A DNA stretch of 35,716 nucleotides from Planctomycetia bacterium (lineage in GTDB: Bacteria > Planctomycetota > Planctomycetia > Pirellulales > UBA1268): contig RFRL01000010.1 in the NCBI GenBank assembly GCA_009924545.1, positions 1-35,716 on the forward strand, read 5' to 3'. The notes beneath the pieces were generated by a model. It did not search any database and was not told the DNA's origin. It saw only the letters and a list, made by a program, of their open reading frames with translations. Made by a program: the position numbers and the translations under genes. Of this stretch, positions 28,751-35,716 are shown piece by piece. How positions within the stretch are numbered: the first letter of the stretch is position 1; every line of letters starts with the position of its first letter.

Positions 28751-29628
28751 CGGGTCGGTCCCCCTTCCGCGGCACCTGGGCGCTGCCCACCGCCACCAGG
28801 GCCGCTGCCTGGCCGGCCGCCCGGGCCGCCACCCGGCCGTCCACCAGGTCGTCCGCCACCACCTCCCGGTCCACCTCCCGGCCGCCGCGGACCCCCCTCG
28901 GGCACCACGTCGTTGAGGCCGCGGAAGTCGGTCCGCGTCCGGCCGTCGGGCGGGGCGTTCACCACTTTGCGGAACAGGACGACGTTGTCGAGCTCGAGGT
29001 CGTCGCTCCAGATGAACTTCGCGCCGCTGAAGTCGGTGTCGTAGTAGGGCTGCTTGGGGCCGATCTGCTCCTCGGTGTACTCCTTCGCCGCCGGCCAGCC
29101 GCCATCGTCGAAGCCGACAGCGAACCATTCGGCCGGGATCGGGTCGTTCTCCACCCGGGGGTTCTTCGTGTCACCGCCGACCGGACCGCGCGACACGCAC
29201 CGTGCCTTCCACGAGGCGTCGGTGACGGTGCCGTCGCCGAACTTGATCACCAGACCGCCGTCGCCGATCTGCGAGTTGGCGTATTCCATGCCGGTCCGCG
29301 GGTCGAAGTTGTCGCGGGCCATGACGGCGATCGTCATCGGGTAGGCGGGGAGGATGTCCACCGAGACGACGTTGTGGGGCAGGAAGGCGATCGAATCGAC
29401 CGCCACCTGCTCGCCGTTGATGTACAGCACGAACCAGTTGTCGGCGTAGACGTGTGCCCGGATCGTGTCGTCCATCGCCGGCTTGCGGAGGGCCGCGCGC
29501 GGGGCGGGAGGCTGGCCGTGACCGCGCGGCCACGAGCCCGGTTGGAGGGCGAAGGCGGCACCGACAAGGGCCGCGGTGACGGGCCAACGGATGCGCATCG
29601 GGGGGATCCTCCGGGGGACGGTGTTCAT
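28747..29628 (-). CDS. Secreted protein of unknown function (beta-sandwich-like) with Gly/Pro/Arg-rich C-terminal tail
   Basis: Signal-like N-terminus MRIRWPVTAALVGAAFALQPG; DNWFVLYINGEQVAVDSIAFLPHNVVSVDILPAYPMTIAVMARDNFD; C-terminal [41 protein letters not shown]. Start at ATG 29628. Confidence 0.75.
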   Translation of the reverse strand: MNTVPRRIPPMRIRWPVTAALVGAAFALQPGSWPRGHGQPPAPRAALRKPAMDDTIRAHVYADNWFVLYINGEQVAVDSIAFLPHNVVSVDILPAYPMTIAVMARDNFDPRTGMEYANSQIGDGGLVIKFGDGTVTDASWKARCVSRGPVGGDTKNPRVENDPIPAEWFAVGFDDGGWPAAKEYTEEQIGPKQPYYDTDFSGAKFIWSDDLELDNVVLFRKVVNAPPDGRTRTDFRGLNDVVPEGGPRRPGGGPGGGGGRPGGRPGGGPGGRPGSGPGGGGQRPGAAEGGPTR

Positions 29629-30650
29629 TCCCAATCGGTCGATCGATCAAGCGCGTGGTGGGAGCGGTGGTCGAAGAAGTCGGCTCCCAGGTCGGTCTCC
29701 GCCACGAGTTCGAGGGCCACCACTGCCGCCCCGCCGTTCACCGCCCGGGGCCCCTGCGGCTCCGCCGGGTGCCCGTTTTTCTCCGCGGGCAGCCCCGGCT
29801 TCTCGGTGGGAATACCGTGGAGCTCAATGCGGCGCGGCACGCCGGCGGCATCGATCCACAGCCGCACCAGCTCCGGCCCCCGGCCGCGGTTACCGCCGCG
29901 GCGTGCCTCGAGCACTTGGAGCCCGGCGTCAGCCCCGTCTCCGGCGGCACCACCGACGGAGAGGCGGTACCCACGGCGCAGGCCATCGAGCCCACTGCGG
30001 AGATCGAGGAACGGGATCTCGTCGCGCTCGCCGGGAACGCTGCGCCGGAAGCGGCGCGGGTCGTGGCTGAGGTGCACGTTGCCGCGGGGGGGCACCGACC
30101 ACCCGATGGTGCCGTCGCTGCCGTTGACGAACAGGCTGCCGTCGGCGAACCGGCGCACCAGCACGAACGCATCGCCACCGCGGACGAAGAGCCGGCCGCC
30201 GTCGATCCCCGGCTGGCGGCCGCCGCGCCCCGACGGCACGGGGTCGGGGGGACCCTCCGGACCGTGGTCGAGCACGCGGATCACGTATTCGCGATCGACC
30301 GGCGCGATCGCCGCCGCCACCGCCCGCTCGAGCGTACCAGAGGCGGCCCAGGCGGGAGCGACCGCCTGCCGGGCAAAGAGCCCCGCCATCATGAGCAGGC
30401 CGACCAGCGCCGCGGCGGTGACCCACCGGCGGTCGGGGCCAGCCACCCCCGCACGGGCATCCGGGACGACGGTGCTGTGCTCGAGACCGGTGCGGAACAG
30501 ATCGGCGAGGCGATCGTGGAGGAGCACCGCGCGAACGAACATTGCGGCGGCGGCGGGGTCCTCCGCGAGCCGGCCGTCGAGGACGACCGTCTCCGCAGCG
30601 GAGAGGTCGCCGTCGAGGTGTCGGTCGATGATGTGTCGCAGGTCGTCCAT
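29625..30650 (-). CDS. Predicted membrane-anchored anti-sigma factor with LolA/RseB-like extracytoplasmic domain
   Basis: N-terminal MDDLRHIIDRHLDGDLSAAETVVLDGRLAEDPAAAAMFVRAVLLHDRLADLF (zinc-less anti-sigma-like); TM segment RRWVTAAALVGLLMMAGLFARQAV; beta-rich C-terminal domain. Lies directly downstream of the sigma factor gene. Confidence 0.65.
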   Translation of the reverse strand: MDDLRHIIDRHLDGDLSAAETVVLDGRLAEDPAAAAMFVRAVLLHDRLADLFRTGLEHSTVVPDARAGVAGPDRRWVTAAALVGLLMMAGLFARQAVAPAWAASGTLERAVAAAIAPVDREYVIRVLDHGPEGPPDPVPSGRGGRQPGIDGGRLFVRGGDAFVLVRRFADGSLFVNGSDGTIGWSVPPRGNVHLSHDPRRFRRSVPGERDEIPFLDLRSGLDGLRRGYRLSVGGAAGDGADAGLQVLEARRGGNRGRGPELVRLWIDAAGVPRRIELHGIPTEKPGLPAEKNGHPAEPQGPRAVNGGAAVVALELVAETDLGADFFDHRSHHALDRSTDWE

Positions 30651-30710
30651 CGGCGGTCCGGTGTGTGGTGGTGGCGTGGCGTGAGGTGGGGCAACGCGGA
30701 CTGCCCGTGG

Positions 30711-31250
30711 TCAACCCGGGGCCGCTGCATTTGAGCCGGTGGCAGGCATGGTCCGGCGCTCGATGCACTCCCGCAGCCGGTCGCGCACCCGTTGCAGCGC
30801 CTTGGCCACCGTGTTGGCGGAAAGCCCCATCACCGTGGCGATCGCGGCCGGCTTGAGGTCGTCGCCGTAGCGGAGGTCGCAGAGTTGCCGGCCGCGCGGG
30901 TCGAGGCGCTGGATGCAGTCCCGGAGACGGTCGAGCCGGTGCAACTCCTCGGCGGGGACCGCCGTGAATGCGGCCTCCACCCGGTCGAGCGCCGCGCTGT
31001 CGAAGCACAATCGGTCGCGACCGCGGCGCCGCAGGTAGAGACCGACCTGGTTCCGCGCGACCCCGATCGCCCAGGGAACGAAGGGCCGCCCGGGATCGTA
31101 GCGGTCGAACGACTCGATCACCGCCACCGCCACCTCCTGGAGCACGTCGTCGCGGTCGCGGAAATCGCGGACGATGCCCGTGATGAAGGCTGATACGGCC
31201 GGCTGGGCCAGCGTCCACAGCCGGGTCGCGGTCCGCTGCCGCTCGTCCAT
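30711..31250 (-). CDS. ECF-type RNA polymerase sigma factor
   Basis: DFRDRDDVLQEVAVAVIESFDRYDPGRPFVPWAIGVARNQVGLYLRRRGRD (region 2) and LRDCIQRLDPRGRQLCDLRYGDDLKPAAIATVMGLSANTVAKALQRVRDRLRECIERR (region 4). ORF extends to an alternative ATG at 31280. Confidence 0.9.
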   Translation of the reverse strand: MDERQRTATRLWTLAQPAVSAFITGIVRDFRDRDDVLQEVAVAVIESFDRYDPGRPFVPWAIGVARNQVGLYLRRRGRDRLCFDSAALDRVEAAFTAVPAEELHRLDRLRDCIQRLDPRGRQLCDLRYGDDLKPAAIATVMGLSANTVAKALQRVRDRLRECIERRTMPATGSNAAAPG

Positions 31251-31301
31251 GGCTTCGGTCTTCTGGTGGTCTGGTTCCACGGGAGGCGATCGGATGACGC
31301 C

Positions 31302-31329
31302 CCAACCTATTCCTTATCCGGACGGTTGG
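31302..31329. promoter_or_regulatory. Inverted repeat CCAACC-N16-GGTTGG upstream of the sigma factor gene
   Basis: CCAACC at 31302-31307 and GGTTGG at 31324-31329, perfect 6-bp arms, in the intergenic region upstream of the ECF operon. Confidence 0.35.
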
Positions 31330-31333
31330 ATTC

Positions 31334-31362
31334 GTGACCGCCGGACCGCCTGTGACCGCCGG
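31334..31362. repeat. Direct repeat of GTGACCGCCGG (11 bp, 18-bp period)
   Basis: Identical copies at 31334-31344 and 31352-31362, between the phosphoglucomutase stop and the sigma-factor start. Confidence 0.5.
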
Positions 31363-31373
31363 GGCGCCGATCC

Positions 31374-33242
31374 TCAAACGCCCGCCAGGGCGCGAAGGTC
31401 GCGTTCCAGGGCGTCGAGACGGGCGGCGAGCGCTTGCTTCGTGGTCGGCAGTGCCTCCGCCGGCCCGGGGGGCGCGACGGCGAACAGATAGAACTTGATC
31501 TTGGGCTCCGTGCCCGAAGGGCGGGCCGCCACGCAGTTGCCCAGCGCCGGGAACTGCCCCTCCGCCTCCGTCCCCGCATCGGGAAGACCCGCCAGGTCGA
31601 ACATCACCAGATCGCCGGGGTTGCCGGCGAACGGGCGGAGGCTGCCGCCGGGCCGTCCCGTGGTGAGGGTGCCGTAGTCGCGGATCCGGACCACCTCCAG
31701 CCCGCCGAGTGCCGCCGGGGGCGCTTGCCGCAGCGCCGCCATGATGTCGCGCATCCGTTCCATCCCGGCGGCGCCGGGCAGGGCGAGCGACACCTGCCGC
31801 TCCAGGTGGCACCCGTGGGCGGTGAACAGGTCGTCGAGGCGCTGGTGGATGGAGCGACCGGCCGCCTTGCAGGCACCGGCCAGCTCGGCCATGAACAGGG
31901 CGGCCGCGGCGGCATCCTTGTCGCGCACGTGGGTGCCCCCCTGGTAGCCGTGTGACTCCTCGCAGCCGAACACGAATCGCTCCGGCCCGATGCGGTCGAT
32001 CTCGCGGCCGATCCACTTGAACCCCACCTGGAGGTCGTCGATGACGGCCGCGCCGTGCCCGGTGGCGACCCGGCGCACCAACCCGGTGGTGACCAGCGTC
32101 GTGATCACCGTGTCGGCCGGGCGCCGCAGGCCGCGTGCCTTCCGCGTGGTGAGCACGTGGTCGGCCAGCAGGGCCCCCAACTGGTTGCCGGTGAACGCTT
32201 CCCAGTCACTGCCGCCGGTCGTGCTCTGCGGCGCCGCCGCCCCGAGGCGGTCGCAGTCGGGGTCGCTGGCGAGCACGAGGTCGTCGCCGCGGGCCACCGC
32301 CTCGGTGATCGGCCCGGCGAGCACCTGGGGGTTCTCCGGATTGGCGACGTGCCCGGGGACGTTGGGGAAGTCGCCGTCGGGGCGCTCGTGGGGGCCGTAG
32401 AGGCGGAGCCGCGTGAACCCCGCGCCGCGCAGCACTGGCACCACCGCCGTGGCCCCCACGCCGTGGAGGGGCGTGTAGAGGATCGACACGTCGCGCGGTC
32501 CCGGCGCGGCCTGCACCAGTTCCGCCGCGATGAAGGCGGCATCGATCTCGTCCTCCACGAACCGCACCCGGCCTTCGGCGACGCCGGCGTCGAACGATGC
32601 GCGGTGGACCGTCTCCACCGCCATCACCCGTTCGATGATCCCCTTGTCGTGCGGCGGCAGCACCTGCACGCCCCCCGACCAGTAGACCTTCACGGCGTTG
32701 TCGCTCGGGGGATTGTGGCTGGCGGTGACCATGATGCCGCAGGTGCTGCCGGTGTGCCGCACCGCGAACGACAACTCCGGCGTGCTGCGGTGACCGCGGA
32801 GGAAGTGGACGTGGAAACCGGCCGCCAGCAGCACCTCGGTGCAGAGGCGGGCGAAGTGCTCGGAGCGGTGCCGGGTGTCGTAGGCGATCGCGCAACTCGG
32901 CGTCGTGCCCGGATCGGCGACCTGGCGCACATAGTCGGCCAGCCCCTGGGCGCTCTCGCCGATCGTCCGGTCGTTGATGGCGTTGGAGCCCACCGGGAAC
33001 ATCAGTCCGCGCCGGCCCCCGGTGCCGAAGGGGATCACCGTCCAGAACACGTCGTCGAGCTTCTTCCAGCCGGCTGGATCGGCCCCCGCGGCCTCGATGA
33101 GCCCGGCCAACTCCGCGGAAAAGTCGCCGTAGCGCGGGGCGGTGAGCCACTCGCGGATGGTCGCGGCCGAGTGGTCGGTGAGGCGGCCGGCGGCGTGGGC
33201 GGCGGCGACGGCGGCGAGGTGGCGGTCGGTGGCGGCGGGCAT
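31374..33242 (-). CDS. Phosphoglucomutase/phosphomannomutase family protein (long phospho-sugar mutase type)
   Basis: MPAATDRHLAAVAAAHAAGRLTDHSAATIREWL; FGTGGRRGLMFPVGSNAINDRTIGESAQGLADYV; active serine motif GIMVTASHNPPSDNAVKVYW; LASDPDCDRLGAAA; SGTEPKIKFYL. Confidence 0.92.
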   Translation of the reverse strand: MPAATDRHLAAVAAAHAAGRLTDHSAATIREWLTAPRYGDFSAELAGLIEAAGADPAGWKKLDDVFWTVIPFGTGGRRGLMFPVGSNAINDRTIGESAQGLADYVRQVADPGTTPSCAIAYDTRHRSEHFARLCTEVLLAAGFHVHFLRGHRSTPELSFAVRHTGSTCGIMVTASHNPPSDNAVKVYWSGGVQVLPPHDKGIIERVMAVETVHRASFDAGVAEGRVRFVEDEIDAAFIAAELVQAAPGPRDVSILYTPLHGVGATAVVPVLRGAGFTRLRLYGPHERPDGDFPNVPGHVANPENPQVLAGPITEAVARGDDLVLASDPDCDRLGAAAPQSTTGGSDWEAFTGNQLGALLADHVLTTRKARGLRRPADTVITTLVTTGLVRRVATGHGAAVIDDLQVGFKWIGREIDRIGPERFVFGCEESHGYQGGTHVRDKDAAAAALFMAELAGACKAAGRSIHQRLDDLFTAHGCHLERQVSLALPGAAGMERMRDIMAALRQAPPAALGGLEVVRIRDYGTLTTGRPGGSLRPFAGNPGDLVMFDLAGLPDAGTEAEGQFPALGNCVAARPSGTEPKIKFYLFAVAPPGPAEALPTTKQALAARLDALERDLRALAGV

Positions 33243-33290
33243 CGGCGCGGGGCCTCTGGTGTGGGGGACGGCAGGGATGACGGCCGGTTT

Positions 33291-33296
33291 TATACT
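33291..33296 (+). promoter_or_regulatory. Candidate -10 element TATACT upstream of the second phosphohexomutase gene
   Basis: TATACT about 22 nt upstream of the ATG at 33318, in the 75-bp divergent spacer. Confidence 0.45.
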
Positions 33297-33317
33297 TTGC
33301 GGCCCTTTTCCCCCACC

Positions 33318-34700
33318 ATGACCGGCCGCCCGAGGACCGTCCCCGTGAGCGAACCCCTGATCGTGAGCGTGTCGGGCCTGCGCGGCGTGGTCGGCGCGGC
33401 GCTCACTCCGCCGGTCGCGGCCCGCTATGCCGCCGCCTTCGCCGCTACCCTCCCTCCCGGACCGATCGTCGTCGGACGCGACGGGCGCGAGCACGGGCCG
33501 CTGCTCCTGGACGCGATCGTCGCGGCGCTCGTCGCCGGGGGACGCGACGTCCTCGACTGCGGGATCGCCGCCACGCCGACGGTGGGGATCGCCGTCGCCG
33601 ACGCCGGCGCCGCCGGTGGCATCCAGGTGTCGGCCAGTCACAACCCCGCCCGCTACAACGGCATGAAGCTCTTCTCCCCTGCCGGGCGTGTGCTTACCGC
33701 GGCGGCGGGGGCGGCCGTGCGGGAGCGGTTCGAAGCACCGGAAGACGGCGCCGTGGCCGGCCCGTCGCGCGGCGGCCGGCGCGCCATCGACGCCACCGAC
33801 AGTCACGTGGCGCGGGTCCTCGACCGGGTCGATGTCGCCGCCATCCGCCGCCGTGGCGTGCGGGTGTGGATCGACTGCTGTCACGGGGCGGGGAGCCGGG
33901 TGGCGGTGCCGCTGCTGGCGGCGCTGGGGTGCACGGTCGTGATGGAGGGGGGCGAACCGGACGGGCGGTTCACCCATCCGCCGGAGCCCGTCGCCGCCAA
34001 CCTCGCCGCGCTCCTGCCGCGGATCGCGGCCGCCAACGCCGATGTCGGGTTCATCCTCGATCCCGATGCCGACCGGCTGGCGATCGCCGATGCCTCGGGC
34101 CGCTGGCTCGGCGAGGAGGCCACGCTCGCGCTGGCGGTCGAGACGGTGCTGGCGCGGACGCCGGGGCCGGTCGTGGTCAACTGCTCCACCAGCGCCATGA
34201 CCGCCGCGATCGCCGCGCGCCACGGTGTGCCCTGCCTCACGACCCCCGTCGGGGAGGCCAACGTCGTCGCCGGAATGCTCGACGCCGGGGCCGTCATCGG
34301 CGGTGAGGGGAACGGCGGGGTCATCGATCCCCGGGTGGTCCTCGTCCGCGATGCCGCGGTGGGGATGGCCCTGGTGCTCGAGCGCATCGCGGCGGGCGTG
34401 ACGGTGGCCCAGTTGGCCGCGGGCCTGCCGCAGCTCGTGATGGTGAAGGAGACGGTCGATCTGCCCGCCGCTCCTGCCGGCCAGCACGGGTTGGCGACGG
34501 TGGCCGAGCGTCTGGTGGCCGCCTTTCCAGAGTCCCGGGCCTCGCGCCTGGACGGCCTGCGGCTCGACTGGGATGGGGGCTGGCTCCTCGTCCGCGCGAG
34601 CAACACCGAGCCGATCGTGCGCCTGGTGGCGGAGGCGGCAAGCGTCACCGCCGCCGCAGACGCCATCGCGCGGGCGAGGCACGCGATCGCCGATGGGTGA
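33318..34700 (+). CDS. Phosphoglucosamine mutase/phosphomannomutase (GlmM/ManB-like)
   Basis: SGLRGVVGAALTPPVAARYAAAFA; GGIQVSASHNPARYNGMKLF; ILDPDADRLAIADASG; EGNGGVIDP; VRASNTEPIVRLVAEA. Confidence 0.92.
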   Translation: MTGRPRTVPVSEPLIVSVSGLRGVVGAALTPPVAARYAAAFAATLPPGPIVVGRDGREHGPLLLDAIVAALVAGGRDVLDCGIAATPTVGIAVADAGAAGGIQVSASHNPARYNGMKLFSPAGRVLTAAAGAAVRERFEAPEDGAVAGPSRGGRRAIDATDSHVARVLDRVDVAAIRRRGVRVWIDCCHGAGSRVAVPLLAALGCTVVMEGGEPDGRFTHPPEPVAANLAALLPRIAAANADVGFILDPDADRLAIADASGRWLGEEATLALAVETVLARTPGPVVVNCSTSAMTAAIAARHGVPCLTTPVGEANVVAGMLDAGAVIGGEGNGGVIDPRVVLVRDAAVGMALVLERIAAGVTVAQLAAGLPQLVMVKETVDLPAAPAGQHGLATVAERLVAAFPESRASRLDGLRLDWDGGWLLVRASNTEPIVRLVAEAASVTAAADAIARARHAIADG

Positions 34701-34728
34701 GTGGGCCGGTGCCGCAGGCCGTTGCCTT

Positions 34729-35716
34729 CTAGCGCCGGACGAGGACGTGCGAGCCGGGGCCGAGGATGTCGACCAATTCGGCGAAGTCTCGGGTCGCCAC
34801 CAGGACGGTCGAGCCGACCGCCGCATCGGCGAGCGTCGCCGGATCGTCGACCGCCTCGATCGCCAGGCCGTCGGCCAGCAGGAGCGACCGGCGCGGGACG
34901 GTCGCCGGATCGGGCGACAGCCCGGCAGGGCGGACGTCGATCACCGCCACCGAGGAGCCGATCCGGTCGGCCACGCCGCGGCCGAGGACCACGGGGAAGC
35001 TCCCCGCGAAGTGCCCGGCCACCTGGAGACTGAGCCGCCGCCGAGACACACTGATGATCGCGTCGAACGGGCCGGGGACCAGCTTCAGGTGTTCCCCTGG
35101 AACGAGCTGCGACGGATCGCTGATGCCGTTGATCTTGGCCAGCAACTGCCAAGGCACCTGGAGGGGCACGGCGAGCGACTGGAGCGTCTGGCCTGCGGTG
35201 ACCACGTGCGCCGGCCTGAGCAGGTCCTGCTGGGAATAGATGACGGTGCCGGCGAGCTGGCCGAGGAGCTCGTCGAGCCGCTGGCTCTCCTCGGGACCGA
35301 GCGACGGGTCGTCGTACCACACGCTCAGCACCGACAGCGCCTCGGCATACTGCCCGACGGCGAGTTTCTGATGGGCGTCGGACCAGGCAGCCGCGAAGGC
35401 CGCCGATCCGGGTGCCGAGGGGAACGCCTGTCGTCCCGCGGGGAGGATCGCCGTCGTTTCGCGGGCCGGCGTGACGGCCGGCATGGCGGCTGCCGCCACC
35501 ACGGCCGCGGCCGCTGCCGACTGCAGGGGTGTGGCGGTCGGTCCCGCGGCCGGTGCCAATGCCGCCGGTGGTGCCGACTCGGGCACGGGCGCGGCAGCCA
35601 CCTGTGCAGGAAGGTAAGTGGCGGCCGGCTCACCCGCCGGGGGCTGCGCTCCACCGGCGGGAGGCGCCATTGCCAGGCCGGGGTTCGGCGCGAGGGCGGG
35701 GTGCGGAGTACCGGGG
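34729..35716 (-). CDS. LysM-domain protein with degenerate L,D-transpeptidase (YkuD)-like C-terminus; 5' end outside window
   Basis: LysM-like HVVTAGQTLQSLAVPLQVPWQLLAKINGISDPSQLVPGEHLKLVPG followed by FDAIISVSRRRLSLQVAGHFAGSFPVVLGRGV and a C-terminal TRDFAELVDILGPGSHVLV; the frame stays open to the window edge (PGTPHPALAPNPGLAMAPP...). Confidence 0.7.
   Translation of the reverse strand, partial: PGTPHPALAPNPGLAMAPPAGGAQPPAGEPAATYLPAQVAAAPVPESAPPAALAPAAGPTATPLQSAAAAAVVAAAAMPAVTPARETTAILPAGRQAFPSAPGSAAFAAAWSDAHQKLAVGQYAEALSVLSVWYDDPSLGPEESQRLDELLGQLAGTVIYSQQDLLRPAHVVTAGQTLQSLAVPLQVPWQLLAKINGISDPSQLVPGEHLKLVPGPFDAIISVSRRRLSLQVAGHFAGSFPVVLGRGVADRIGSSVAVIDVRPAGLSPDPATVPRRSLLLADGLAIEAVDDPATLADAAVGSTVLVATRDFAELVDILGPGSHVLVRR

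Noticed and set aside
29929-32016. 695-aa minus-strand ORF spanning anti-sigma, sigma and phosphoglucomutase genes
   Set aside because: Alternate-frame shadow ORF with Arg/Pro/Gly-rich composition crossing three supported CDS.
33243-34826. N-terminal extension of the 31374..34826 minus ORF
   Set aside because: Overlaps the well-supported plus-strand phosphohexomutase; the real start is ATG 33242 with a clean family N-terminus.

Overview
The window is GC-rich (roughly 70%) bacterial chromosome. It is very probably from a planctomycete, judging by DUF1501 and DUF1549/DUF1553/PSCyt proteins, a PPC-domain protein, two sulfatases, a YHYH protein and a Ser/Thr kinase. I support about 24 CDS and no tRNA, rRNA, CRISPR or IS element. 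The blocks, left to right, are: SCO1 tail plus a large di-heme peroxidase-like protein; ligA plus a small membrane protein; a GT9 glycosyltransferase; an acyl-CoA dehydrogenase-like protein; a DUF3417-type alpha-glucan phosphorylase; a four-gene minus-strand cytochrome/WD40, DUF1549-DUF1553, PPC and DUF1501 operon; a short lower-GC accessory islet with a methyltransferase, a small ORF and a possible nucleotidyltransferase remnant; a UvrC lacking the C-terminal HhH region; a Ser/Thr kinase; a six-gene ECF sigma / anti-sigma / secreted protein / sulfatase / YHYH-PEBP / sulfatase operon; two divergent phosphohexomutases; and a LysM protein with a degenerate L,D-transpeptidase-like domain. The best candidate for an undescribed system is the ECF-sigma operon at 23887-31280. 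Its last five genes are joined by four successive ATGA overlaps, and four of its products carry Gly/Pro/Arg/Gln-rich low-complexity tracts. All family calls come from reading motifs by eye; no database search was run.
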